A stretch of DNA of 64,000 nt, taken from CBDDBH01 sp965225625 (GTDB lineage Bacteria > Pseudomonadota > Gammaproteobacteria > JADZEE01). The position numbers were made by a program, and so were the translations under genes. The stretch spans positions 434,001 to 498,000 of the forward strand of contig CBDDBH010000034.1 in the NCBI GenBank assembly GCA_965225625.1, given 5' to 3'. The notes beneath the pieces were generated by a model. It was given only the letters and a program-made list of their open reading frames with translations. It was not told where the DNA came from and searched no databases. This document shows, one piece after another, positions 29,415 through 38,018 of this stretch. The stretch's first letter is position 1. The number at the start of each line of letters is the position of its first letter.

Positions 29415-30223
29415 GCGACTTTTATTGGGATTTTGCCGCTGTCCTGGTTTTGTTGACATTTATTAGTGGCGCCATCTGGGCGATTGATGCGATATTTTTC
29501 GCCAAAACCCGCCGCGCCCGACTTATGGCAGAAGCGGCGGGGGATGACGGTGAATCGTTCATCGATCAACCACCGCTGTTGGTGGATTATGCAAGATCAT
29601 TTTTCCCAATTTTTCTTATCGTACTGTTATTGCGTTCGTTCCTCGTTGAGCCGTTCCGGATCCCGTCGGGATCAATGTTGCCGACTTTGTTGATCGGCGA
29701 TTTCATCCTGGTCAATAAATACGACTACGGGATCCGGCTACCAGTGCTCAATGAGAAAATACTGGAACTAGGCGAACCGCAGCGCGGCGATGTTGTGGTC
29801 TTTCGCTATCCGGTCGACCCATCTACGCCGTTTATCAAGCGAATTGTCGGCGTTCCTGGCGACACGATAAGCTACAAGGATAAACGCCTGTATGTAAACG
29901 AACATCCGGCTGTCTATCAACCCAAGGGCAACTACATCATAGCCGGCCCCAATGGTTCATCGACAGTTGCTCAGCGTCTGGAGGAGGACTTGGTTGGCGT
30001 CAAACACGACATTCTGGTCGTGCAGCGACGCATGTCGCAGCGGCTGAAATTTGTCGTTCCACCTGGCCAATATTTTGTGTTCGGGGATAATCGTGATAAT
30101 AGTAAGGACAGTCGGTACTGGGGCACCGTTCCCGACGAGAACCTGATCGGACGCGCCTTTATGATATGGATGAACTGGGACGGGGGGCCCGTGTGGCGGC
30201 GCATTGGCACTCGCATTAAATGA
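29411..30223 (+). CDS. lepB: Signal peptidase I
   Basis: LepB removes signal peptides from exported proteins on the outer face of the inner membrane. The 270-residue protein has two N-terminal membrane segments (about residues 5-27 and 60-78). The catalytic Ser is in FRIPSGSMLPTLL, the catalytic Lys in FIKRIVGVPGD, and box E is GDNRDNSKDSRYWG. Length fits the shorter non-enteric form (E. coli 324). It is coupled to lepA through ATGA and followed 20 bp later by the DUF4845 gene. Confidence 0.97.
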   Translation: MSDFYWDFAAVLVLLTFISGAIWAIDAIFFAKTRRARLMAEAAGDDGESFIDQPPLLVDYARSFFPIFLIVLLLRSFLVEPFRIPSGSMLPTLLIGDFILVNKYDYGIRLPVLNEKILELGEPQRGDVVVFRYPVDPSTPFIKRIVGVPGDTISYKDKRLYVNEHPAVYQPKGNYIIAGPNGSSTVAQRLEEDLVGVKHDILVVQRRMSQRLKFVVPPGQYFVFGDNRDNSKDSRYWGTVPDENLIGRAFMIWMNWDGGPVWRRIGTRIK

Positions 30224-30243
30224 TCAATTAAGAGGGACAAGTT

Positions 30244-30651
30244 ATGAAGACGGCCTATAGTCAACGCGGAATCTCACTGTCTGGTCTCATTATGGCCAGT
30301 ATGCTGCTGATATTTGCATTGTTAACCCTCATGAAGTTGTTTCCGCTGTATAACCAGTCTTTCAAGATCTCGGCGGCCATGAAATCGGTGGCCAACCAGC
30401 CGGCGTCCGCGAGGCGTTCGACCACCGACGTTAACAGGATCCTGCTGCGCAATTTTGAAGTCACGGATCTGGATTTTTTCACGCCACAGAATATCAAGAA
30501 GTTCGCAAAAATCGAGAAGGTGAAAGGTAGTAAGGATAGAAAGCTGAAGTTCATCTACGAGGCACGTGGACCGCTGTTTGGTGCACTCGACGCGGTATTG
30601 AAGATCAATCAGGAGGTAATTCTCACCGCGGCCGGTTCGCCTGATTCTTGA
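30244..30651 (+). CDS. DUF4845 family membrane protein
   Basis: This 135-residue protein of unknown function starts after AGAGGGACAAGTT. It has one N-terminal membrane helix (ISLSGLIMASMLLIFALLTL) with a type IV pilin-like look (basic residues before the helix), then a small soluble domain (MKLFPLYNQSFKISAAMKSV and RRSTTDVNRILLRNFEV). Members are often found between lepB and rnc in gammaproteobacteria, exactly the position here. Pilin-like processing is not supported because no clear prepilin peptidase site is seen. Confidence 0.88.
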   Translation: MKTAYSQRGISLSGLIMASMLLIFALLTLMKLFPLYNQSFKISAAMKSVANQPASARRSTTDVNRILLRNFEVTDLDFFTPQNIKKFAKIEKVKGSKDRKLKFIYEARGPLFGALDAVLKINQEVILTAAGSPDS

Positions 30652-30671
30652 TACGGTGCGCTGATACTTAT

Positions 30672-31364
30672 ATGTCTGAGCAAGCGCGCGACGAATTGTG
30701 TCGCCGCATTGACTACCAATTCGCCGACGCGAGCCTGCTGGATGACGCCTTGACGCATCGCAGTGCTTCGCGAACAAACAACGAACGTCTCGAGTTTCTT
30801 GGTGATTCACTGCTCGGCCTGATAGTCGCCGACTCATTGTTTCGCAATTATCCTGCGGCAGATGAAGGCCAGCTGACCCGTGAGCGAGCGCGATTAGTGA
30901 GACGTGAAACACTGGCGTCGATTTCCAGAGAACTGCAATTGGGGCCACTGTTGCGTCTGGGCGAAGGCGAACTCAAGAGCGGCGGGTGGCGCCGTGAATC
31001 GATTTTGGCAAATGCCTTGGAGGCGCTTGTCGCTGCCATTTACCTCGACGGCGGAATGGCCGCTTGCGAGCGCAGCGTCGTCGCTATCTATCACGTTCGA
31101 TTAAGCGATGCGTCGCCGCAAGCCGGCATTAAGGATCCGAAAACACGCCTGCAAGAGCATTTGCAGGCCAGCAGGTTACCACTTCCTGAATATGCGACTG
31201 TGGATGTTAGTGGACAGCCGCACGAATACGAATTCACAATTCGCTGCAGCGTTACTGGCCTGGACTGTGAGCCGGCAACGGCGACCGGCAGCAGCCGCCG
31301 GCGTGCGGAACAAGCCGCCGCGGAGGCATTTTTGGTGAAACTGGGGCTCGACGAATCAAGCTGA
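30672..31364 (+). CDS. rnc: Ribonuclease III
   Basis: RNase III cuts double-stranded RNA and matures rRNA. The start at ATG 30672 gives 230 residues. The RNase III signature is ERLEFLGDSLLGLIVAD, the second metal-binding block is NALEALVAAIYLDGG, and a C-terminal dsRNA-binding domain begins near DPKTRLQEHLQ. An upstream start at 30648 overlaps the DUF4845 gene and is less likely. The stop overlaps the era start by one base (TGATG). Confidence 0.97.
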   Translation: MSEQARDELCRRIDYQFADASLLDDALTHRSASRTNNERLEFLGDSLLGLIVADSLFRNYPAADEGQLTRERARLVRRETLASISRELQLGPLLRLGEGELKSGGWRRESILANALEALVAAIYLDGGMAACERSVVAIYHVRLSDASPQAGIKDPKTRLQEHLQASRLPLPEYATVDVSGQPHEYEFTIRCSVTGLDCEPATATGSSRRRAEQAAAEAFLVKLGLDESS

Positions 31365-32269
31365 TGGATGAGCTGCAACAGCCAATAGAGCGATGCGGTC
31401 TGGTTGCGATCGTCGGTCGTCCCAACGTCGGAAAATCCACGTATCTCAACTCGGTACTTGGCCAAAAACTCAGCATCACCTCACGCAAGCCGCAGACGAC
31501 CCGTTATCGTCTGCTCGGCGTAAAAACTATCGGCTCGACGCAGCTTGTGTTTATCGACACGCCTGGACTGCAATTGCGTCCGGGCAATGCACTACGTCGG
31601 ACCATGAACGCAGAGGTTCATCGGGCGTTACAAGACGTCGACGCAGTAGTGCTGCTGGTAGAAGCGTTACGGTTTACGGATGAGGACAAAAACGTCGTAC
31701 GACAGTTACGCGCGATAACAAGCCCATTGCTGGTTGCGGTCAACAAGACCGACACGGTGGAAGACAAACGCTTGCTATTACCGTTTCTTCAGCAGGTGCA
31801 GGACGCCACCGGCGCCAGCTCAATCGTCCCGGTGTCGGCGCTGACCGGGGATAACTTGCCCGTGATGGAACGCACGCTGATTGACTGGGTACCGGCCGGG
31901 CCGGCGTTGTTTCCTAATGATCAGGTTACAGACAAGACGGAGCGGTTTCTGGTCGGTGAGATACTGCGCGAGAAATTGATGCGCAGCCTCGGTGCGGAGG
32001 TTCCCTACAGCGTCGGCGTCGTCATCGAAGACTTCGATGTCGGCGATGGACTGGTATCGATCAGTGCTGTTGTTTGGGTGGAGCGGGAATCGCAAAAACC
32101 CATCGTCATCGGCAACCATGGCAAGCGGCTGAAGGAGATTGGGACACAAGCTCGTAGAGATATGGAGCGCCTGCTCGAGCAGCGGGTATTTTTAAAGACC
32201 TGGGTCAAAGTCAAGGACGGTTGGGCGAATAACCACCTTGCATTGCGCGAATTGGATTTCGATGTTTGA
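31364..32269 (+). CDS. era: GTPase Era
   Basis: Era binds GTP and 16S rRNA and helps assemble the 30S subunit. The 301-residue protein has G1 GRPNVGKST, the effector segment SRKPQTTRYRLLGV, G3 DTPGL, G4 NKTD and a C-terminal KH domain with VIGNHGKRLKEIG. All are standard. It lies in the conserved rnc-era-recO order and is coupled to rnc by a 1-base overlap. Confidence 0.98.
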   Translation: MDELQQPIERCGLVAIVGRPNVGKSTYLNSVLGQKLSITSRKPQTTRYRLLGVKTIGSTQLVFIDTPGLQLRPGNALRRTMNAEVHRALQDVDAVVLLVEALRFTDEDKNVVRQLRAITSPLLVAVNKTDTVEDKRLLLPFLQQVQDATGASSIVPVSALTGDNLPVMERTLIDWVPAGPALFPNDQVTDKTERFLVGEILREKLMRSLGAEVPYSVGVVIEDFDVGDGLVSISAVVWVERESQKPIVIGNHGKRLKEIGTQARRDMERLLEQRVFLKTWVKVKDGWANNHLALRELDFDV

Positions 32270-32295
32270 GCTCTTTTAGCAACGTTGCCCCTGTT

Positions 32296-33018
32296 ATGCG
32301 CGTTCCGCTACACCTCGCCTACGTTTTGCATCAACGTCCGTATCGAGAGACTAGTCGCTTGTTGGAATTATTGTCGCTCGATCACGGGCGCGTCGGTGTT
32401 GTTGCCAAAGGTGCGCGTCGGCGCTGGCGCCAGGAGATCCAGCTTTTCCGCTTGTTGCAGGTAGCCTGGAGCGGCCGGGGTGAGTTGGGCACGTTGACGG
32501 CGGTCGAACCGGAAGCGGAAGCGATCGTTTTTCCGCCAGCGGCCTTGCCAAGCGCGTTTTATGTAAATGAGCTGTTAATGCGGCTACTGCAACGACACGA
32601 TCCGGCGCAAGAGCTATTCACCTGTTATCGTTCTACGTTACAAGGCTTGGCCGCACAAACCGAGCCGCAAGAGACCCTGCGGCGCTTCGAGAAACAACTA
32701 CTGGAAACGCTGGGATACGGACTGGTTGCGGATTGCGACACAGACACTGGCAGCGCAATCATTGCGGATGAGTTGTATTACTACGCGCTTGAGCGTGGTC
32801 CAAGCAGGGCGGAACCCGTGGCGGAGTCCACGGTCGCGGTTCACGGCGCCACCTTACATTGTTTGGCGCAGGGCTTGTTCATGGACGCGTTAACATTGCA
32901 GGAAGCAAAACGTCTTATGCGTTTTTTGCTGAAGCCGCTGCTCGGCGACAAACCCTTGGCAAGCCGCAAAATGATTCCTCCTGTTGGTATCGGTAACGAT
33001 CGCGACCCGTTAGAATAG
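32296..33018 (+). CDS. recO: DNA repair protein RecO
   Basis: RecO loads RecA on SSB-coated DNA with RecR. The protein is 240 residues if started at ATG 32296 (MRVPLHLAYVLHQRPYRETS), which fits family N-termini. A TTG at 32266 overlapping the era stop would add 10 residues, and neither start has a clear ribosome site. An OB-fold N-terminal domain (LLSLDHGRVGVVAKGARR) and a helical C-terminal domain are recognisable. The C-terminal zinc Cys motif of some RecO proteins is absent. pdxJ, which usually follows recO, is missing. Confidence 0.9.
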   Translation: MRVPLHLAYVLHQRPYRETSRLLELLSLDHGRVGVVAKGARRRWRQEIQLFRLLQVAWSGRGELGTLTAVEPEAEAIVFPPAALPSAFYVNELLMRLLQRHDPAQELFTCYRSTLQGLAAQTEPQETLRRFEKQLLETLGYGLVADCDTDTGSAIIADELYYYALERGPSRAEPVAESTVAVHGATLHCLAQGLFMDALTLQEAKRLMRFLLKPLLGDKPLASRKMIPPVGIGNDRDPLE

Positions 33019-33053
33019 CGCGCCTTCCATGACCCGTGGGCTGGGACGTTTGT

Positions 33054-33443
33054 ATGATATTCGGCGTAGGCGTCGATGTTTGCCAGATCTCACGAATCGA
33101 GCGAGCGCTGGATCGATTCGGTGAGCGCTTTGCAAAACGCATACTCGACGAGCAGGAATTGGCTGACTTTCGGCACACAAAACGGCCAGTACGGTTTTTG
33201 GCCATGCGCTTCGCCGCCAAGGAGGCGCTGTCGAAGGCGCTGGGGACAGGCTTTAAGCAAGGAGTCGCTCCTCGGCAAATAGGCGTTCGCCACGAATCCA
33301 GCGGCAAGCCGTCGTTGATATGCCACGGCACAGCCAGGCAACGGCTGGAAAGCCTCGATATCTGTGCAGCTCACATCAGTTTGTCGGATGATGGCGATGT
33401 GGTAGTTGCTTTCGTGGTACTCGAACAAGCGGCGAGTGCCTGA
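33054..33443 (+). CDS. acpS: Holo-[acyl-carrier-protein] synthase
   Basis: AcpS attaches phosphopantetheine to acyl carrier protein. The start at ATG 33054 gives 129 residues with GVGVDVCQISRIERALDRFG (metal-binding Asp), the second signature RFAAKEALSKALGTG, and HISLSDDGDVVVAFV at the end. Its substrate is likely the AcpP encoded at 44.5 kb. It sits directly after recO; in most relatives pdxJ lies between. Confidence 0.96.
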   Translation: MIFGVGVDVCQISRIERALDRFGERFAKRILDEQELADFRHTKRPVRFLAMRFAAKEALSKALGTGFKQGVAPRQIGVRHESSGKPSLICHGTARQRLESLDICAAHISLSDDGDVVVAFVVLEQAASA

Positions 33444-33459
33444 ATAGTGATGGTGCACG

Positions 33460-35058
33460 ATGGCTGACAACACGTCCCAACTCGTCGAGGAGGCTGCTAG
33501 GCGGCGCACGTTTGCCATTATTTCCCATCCAGACGCCGGTAAAACGACGTTAACCGAGAAGCTGTTATTGCTGGGCGGGGCAATTCAAGTCGCAGGTACC
33601 GTCAAGGCGCGCAAAGCCGCACGCTACGCGACCTCAGACTGGATGGAAATCGAGAAACAGCGCGGTATCTCGGTTACCTCTTCGGTCATGCAGTTTGCTT
33701 ACAACGGCTGCGTCGTAAACTTGCTCGATACGCCCGGTCATGGTGATTTTTCCGAAGATACCTATCGAACCCTGACGGCTGTGGATTCGGCATTGATGGT
33801 CATCGATGCTGCCAAGGGAGTGGAAGAGCGGACTATAAAACTCATGGAAGTCTGTCGCTTGCGCAACACGCCGATCATGACTTTTGTTAACAAGCTGGAC
33901 CGGGAAACTCGAGATCCCCTCGATATCATGGACGAGATAGAGCGAGTACTGAACATTAAATGTGCGCCTGTAACCTGGCCTATAGGAACCGGCCAGGGAT
34001 TTCGCGGGATCTACCATCGACTCAATGATCAAGTACGCTTGTATAAATCTCGTAGTGATGCCAAGGCGTCCGCGGGCGAGTTACATGTAGGGGTCGATAG
34101 TAAGGCCGTGCGGGAGGCGCTTGGGACGCAGGCGTCCCAGCTCATCGATGAGATCGAATTGGTAGCGGGTGCAGGTCATGAGTTCGAGGCGTCGGCGTAC
34201 CTGAAGGGAGATTTGACGCCTGTTTTTTTTGGTTCTGCGCTGAATAATTTCGGCGTGCATGAACTGCTCGATCACTTCGTCGGTTTTGCGCCGCCGCCGC
34301 AGCCGCGCGACGGCACCCTACGGGATGTTGACCCGCACGAGTCAGCGTTCACGGGTTTTGTGTTCAAGATCCAGGCAAATATGGATCCGGCCCATCATGA
34401 CCGTATTGCGTTTTTGCGGATATGTTCGGGTTGTTACCAAACGGGTATGAAATTACGTCATGTGCGGATCGGGCGTAATGTGCAGATTGCGACAGCCTTG
34501 AGCTTTCTCGCCGGTGATCGGGAGCACACCGATCGCGCGTGGCCTGGAGACATTATTGGTCTGCACAATCACGGCACTATTCAGATTGGTGACACATTCA
34601 GCTCCGGTGAAGCGCTAAACTATACGGGCATTCCCTATTTCGCGCCCGAGTTGTTTCGCCGCGTAGTGTTGGCTGATCCCCTCAAGGCGAAAGCACTGAC
34701 AAAAGGCTTGCTGCAGTTAAGCGAGGAAGGCGCCACGCAGGTGTTTCGTCCGCTACAGAGCAACACGTTAATTCTGGGGGCGGTTGGCAGTCTGCAATTC
34801 GATGTCGTCGCCTGGCGGCTGAAGAACGAGTACGCTGTCGATTGTCGATTCGAGTCGCTGAATCTTGCCGCGGCACGCTGGGTCAGCGGCGACGATCCGG
34901 CAAAAATCCGCGAGTTCAGGGACAAGGCGGCGGATCATCTGGCGTTGGATGGCCACGACAATCTGACGTATTTAGCGCCATCGCGGGTAAATCTGAGTTT
35001 GGCCATTGAGCGCTGGCCCGGCATCGTTTTCAGTGCGTCCCGCGAGCACGGAACATGA
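33460..35058 (+). CDS. prfC: Peptide chain release factor 3
   Basis: RF3 is a GTPase that recycles RF1 and RF2 from the ribosome. The 532-residue protein (E. coli 529) has SHPDAGKTTLTEKLLL, DTPGHGDFSEDTYRTL and NKLDRETRDP. The RF3-specific domains follow, with GDIIGLHNHGTIQIGDTF and LNFxGI-type NYTGIPYFAPELFR. It starts 16 bp after acpS. A 7-bp stem (TGACATG/CATGTCA, 35056-35074) overlaps its stop. Confidence 0.97.
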   Translation: MADNTSQLVEEAARRRTFAIISHPDAGKTTLTEKLLLLGGAIQVAGTVKARKAARYATSDWMEIEKQRGISVTSSVMQFAYNGCVVNLLDTPGHGDFSEDTYRTLTAVDSALMVIDAAKGVEERTIKLMEVCRLRNTPIMTFVNKLDRETRDPLDIMDEIERVLNIKCAPVTWPIGTGQGFRGIYHRLNDQVRLYKSRSDAKASAGELHVGVDSKAVREALGTQASQLIDEIELVAGAGHEFEASAYLKGDLTPVFFGSALNNFGVHELLDHFVGFAPPPQPRDGTLRDVDPHESAFTGFVFKIQANMDPAHHDRIAFLRICSGCYQTGMKLRHVRIGRNVQIATALSFLAGDREHTDRAWPGDIIGLHNHGTIQIGDTFSSGEALNYTGIPYFAPELFRRVVLADPLKAKALTKGLLQLSEEGATQVFRPLQSNTLILGAVGSLQFDVVAWRLKNEYAVDCRFESLNLAAARWVSGDDPAKIREFRDKAADHLALDGHDNLTYLAPSRVNLSLAIERWPGIVFSASREHGT

Positions 35059-35150
35059 CATGCGCCACATGTCACGTGACGATAATTTAGATTAATAAAT
35101 AATTTTAAATTATTGAATAATATATTTAAATTAACCCAATAAATTAGTTG
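35056..35150. other. AT-rich island with hairpins between convergent prfC and rne
   Basis: A hairpin TGACATG-CGCCA-CATGTCA (35056-35074) overlaps the prfC stop and is followed by the palindrome GTCACGTGAC (35071-35080). Bases 35081-35150 contain 62 A/T of 70, far above the surroundings. They include AATAATTT-T-AAATTATT (35098-35114), an 8-bp perfect inverted repeat with a 1-base centre. It may act as a two-way terminator, but no hairpin is followed by a clean T run. Confidence 0.6.
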
Positions 35151-35186
35151 AAGGCAACAACCGGCGGGCCATTTCGCAGCATACGA

Positions 35187-37574
35187 TTAAAGGGCCGGCG
35201 TATTCGCATCTTTCTCGGCGACGGCATCGCCGCTGGCTTCGGCTGGTGCCGGCGCGTCTGACGTTGGATTGGTAAAACTAGCAGCAGCGTTGTCCTGCTC
35301 CGTTTGCGTTACTGCTGCCTGCGCCTGTGACTTGATTGCGGCAGCGCGCGGATTTATCTGCGTAATATCTTCCGAGTCAATATCCGGCGTTGCATTCGTG
35401 GGTGTCGGCTCTGGGGCAGCAGCATTGAGATTTGGGCTGACGGGTTCTGATTGCGGCGGTGGTGCCGTCGCAGGTTTGGTTACGGTGGTGTCTTCGGGGC
35501 CAACCATCAAATTAGGATTGAGTTGGGTGATATCTTCCGTTTCGGTAGATTCACTGGTGGCGGCGCTAGCGCCAGCGTCAACCGGGTTGGCCGATTTGGA
35601 CTGCACATCCCTACGTGTGCGCTCCGAATCACCGCGCCCGCGTCGACCTCGGCGGCGTGCGCCCCGCGAGTTTCCCGACGTGTCGGCTCGGCTCGAATTT
35701 TGGTGGTCACCGCCACTCGCCTTTTCAGGCGTATCCTCAGCGCCTGCCTGATCCCCGGATTTTCTGCCGCGCGTCTGCCCAGACCGCCTGCCGTCGTTGC
35801 GCGAGCGCTGACCGTCAGCGTTGCGTTCACCACCGCGCGAACGTCGCCGATGATTACTTCGTTTTACGTTTGTTTGTTTATCAGCGACCGGCGTTTTGGC
35901 CGATGAGCCGCCGTCGAACAGACTGCTGAGGAGACGTTTGAAAAGACCGGGATTAACGGGTGGTTTGGGGCGATCCGGCACCACGTTTTTAACCGCGGCC
36001 TCTTCGCTGGGCCGGCGATCCAGCAGCGGCGTTTCGAGCGAATCTTCCCGCACTTCCTTGATCAATTCGTAACTGTTTTGACTGGCGTCGCCCTCGCCCC
36101 CATCTTGTTCGCGGATACGTTGTATTTCGTAATGGGGTGTTTCCAGATTTGCGTTCGGAATTATGACCAGCTCCACCTCTTGCCGCGTCTCAATACTGCG
36201 AAGGTCCTCGCGTTTTTCGTTTAACAGGAATGTCGCGGCGTCGATCGGTAGTTGCGCTTCGATACGCGTGGTCGACTCCTTCATCGCTTCTTCTTCTAGA
36301 ATTCGCAGTATCGACAGCGACAGAGATTCGACACCTCGGATAACGCCCTGGCCATCGCAACGCGGACACACAATGTGGCTGAATTCAACCAATGACGGCC
36401 GCAATCGTTGCCGCGACATTTCTAGCAGTCCGAATCGTGATATCCGACCGACCTGGACCCGCGCGCGGTCTAGTTTCACGGCGTCCCGCACCCGATTTTC
36501 AACCAGGCGTTGGTTACGCGGGTTCATCATGTCGATGAAATCGATGACGATAAGCCCGCCAAGGTCTCTTATTCTGAGCTGCCTAGCGATCTCGTCAGCG
36601 GCTTCTAGATTGGTCGTTAGCGCGGTCTCTTCGATGTCGCCGCCTTTGGTCGCTTTGGCGGAGTTGATATCAATGGTGATCAAGGCTTCCGTCGGTTCCA
36701 CGACTATCGAACCACCGGAGCTAAGTCTTACCTCGCGGTTGAAGGCCGACTCTATCTGGCTCTCGATCTGATAGCGGGTAAATAGAGGGACGCTGTCGGT
36801 GTAATGTTTGAGTTTATTGCGATTCTGCGGCATGACCTGTTCCATAAATTCGCAGGCCTGCTCGAATACCGGCAAGTCATCGACGAGGATTTCGCCGATG
36901 TCGTTGCGTAAGTAGTCTCGAATTGAGCGGATAATTACGTTGCGGTCCTGATAGATCAGGAATGGGGCGGACCTTGCACGCGCGGATTCGTCGATTGCGT
37001 TCCACAGTTGCAACAAATAATCCAGATCCCATTGCAGCTCTTCCGTGGCTTTGCCGACGCCGGCAGTACGCAGGATTACCCCCATCCCGGATGGAATTTC
37101 CAACGCACTCATACTCTCCCGAGCCTCGTCGCGGTCACTGCCTTCAATCTGTCGCGACACGCCGCCGGCACGCGGGTTGTTGGGCATGGCCACGAGATAG
37201 CGGCCCGCAAGGCTGATGAAGGTCGTTAACGCAGCACCTTTGTTGCCCCGTTCTTCCTTTTCGACCTGTACAACGAGATCCTGGCCTTCGCGTAGCGCCG
37301 CCTGAATATTGGGTTTGCCGCCGTTCTCGCCGCTATCGTGAAAATAAGAGCGGGAGACCTCTTTGAGGGGCAAGAATCCGTGACGTTCCGCGCCGTAATC
37401 CACAAAGGCCGCTTCGAGGCTGGGCTCGATGCGTACGATCCTGGCTTTATATACGTTGGATTTTTTCTGCTCGCGGCCCGTGGACTCAATGTCCAGGTCA
37501 TACATCAGTTGACCGTCCACAAGCGCTACCCGCAACTCCTCTGGCTGAGTTGCGTTAATCAGCATTCTTTTCAT
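35187..37574 (-). CDS. rne: Ribonuclease E
   Basis: RNase E starts most mRNA decay and processes rRNA and tRNA. The start at ATG 37574 (MKRMLINATQPEELRVALVD) gives 795 residues. The order is RNase H-like/S1 region, 5' sensor, DNase-like catalytic domain (TIDINSAKATKGGDIEETAL and DFIDMMNPRNQRLVE) and the Zn-link HIVCPRCDGQG. From about residue 530 a non-catalytic tail follows with Arg-rich RNA-binding stretches (RGARRRGRRGRGDSERTRR). An acidic and Pro-rich end carries two related motifs, EDITQLNP and EDITQINP. The tail is shorter than in E. coli (1061 total). Confidence 0.96.
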   Translation of the reverse strand: MKRMLINATQPEELRVALVDGQLMYDLDIESTGREQKKSNVYKARIVRIEPSLEAAFVDYGAERHGFLPLKEVSRSYFHDSGENGGKPNIQAALREGQDLVVQVEKEERGNKGAALTTFISLAGRYLVAMPNNPRAGGVSRQIEGSDRDEARESMSALEIPSGMGVILRTAGVGKATEELQWDLDYLLQLWNAIDESARARSAPFLIYQDRNVIIRSIRDYLRNDIGEILVDDLPVFEQACEFMEQVMPQNRNKLKHYTDSVPLFTRYQIESQIESAFNREVRLSSGGSIVVEPTEALITIDINSAKATKGGDIEETALTTNLEAADEIARQLRIRDLGGLIVIDFIDMMNPRNQRLVENRVRDAVKLDRARVQVGRISRFGLLEMSRQRLRPSLVEFSHIVCPRCDGQGVIRGVESLSLSILRILEEEAMKESTTRIEAQLPIDAATFLLNEKREDLRSIETRQEVELVIIPNANLETPHYEIQRIREQDGGEGDASQNSYELIKEVREDSLETPLLDRRPSEEAAVKNVVPDRPKPPVNPGLFKRLLSSLFDGGSSAKTPVADKQTNVKRSNHRRRSRGGERNADGQRSRNDGRRSGQTRGRKSGDQAGAEDTPEKASGGDHQNSSRADTSGNSRGARRRGRRGRGDSERTRRDVQSKSANPVDAGASAATSESTETEDITQLNPNLMVGPEDTTVTKPATAPPPQSEPVSPNLNAAAPEPTPTNATPDIDSEDITQINPRAAAIKSQAQAAVTQTEQDNAAASFTNPTSDAPAPAEASGDAVAEKDANTPAL

Positions 37575-38018
37575 TGTAAGAAACCCTTGTGCTCCACTGC
37601 GGCCAGCTCGGCTGCACACCGTGCGATGCGATTCATGGCGGCGTCATCCACCGCGGGAGCACTTACATCCGCTACGTTTATGGCGTACCGGATAAAATCC
37701 TAAAACTCTCTAAACCCTTATGTCGGACCTTGCGAGCTACGTGTGCGCGATGCTCGTATATTTAGTGTGGTTGCTGTGCCACACACGTTTGCGGCGGACC
37801 GACATAAACCTGACCGTCCAAGCTGTACGGGTAATCAGGTCAACGAAATCTTCACTCGGCCGAACTTCGGAAAGCCAGCATTTTTGCGCTAACATACTGA
37901 AACTAAACATTTTCTTGCCTAGCTGCCGGACGCTGGTCCGCTAAATGCGTATTAACCCGAGGCGCGAGAACTATAACAGCGATGTAATATTGCGACAAAC
38001 CTAACTGTTTTGGCAACG
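37575..38018 (-). promoter_or_regulatory. rne-rluC intergenic region: rne promoter and long leader
   Basis: On the minus strand TTGTCG (37998-37993), 17 bp, TATAGT (37975-37970) is a good promoter candidate for rne. It predicts a leader of roughly 390 nt. E. coli rne has a 361-nt leader that RNase E itself cleaves for autoregulation, so a similar role is likely. Several inverted repeats lie in the leader: CGGAC-GCTG-GTCCG (37927-37940), CCTGA/TCAGG (37809-37839) and a larger structure at 37718-37807. No convincing gene was seen; a 74-codon plus-strand frame has no family resemblance. Confidence 0.6.
37718..37807. other. Nested inverted repeat in the rne leader
   Basis: Outer arms TTATGTCGGACC (37718-37729) and GGACCGACATAA (37796-37807) pair at 11 of 12 positions. 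Inside, ACGTGTG (37739-37745) pairs with CACACGT (37782-37788). An alternative inner hairpin GTGTGG/CCACAC (37765-37784) shares bases with that second arm, so two conformations compete. It lies about 145-235 nt upstream of the rne start codon. Confidence 0.65.

Noticed and set aside
35269..35929. Overlapping plus-strand frames of 100-160 codons opposite rne
   Set aside because: They are shadows caused by the GC-rich, low-complexity tail of RNase E.
37720..37944. 74-codon plus-strand frame in the rne-rluC gap
   Set aside because: There is no ribosome site or family resemblance, and it lies over the predicted rne leader stems.
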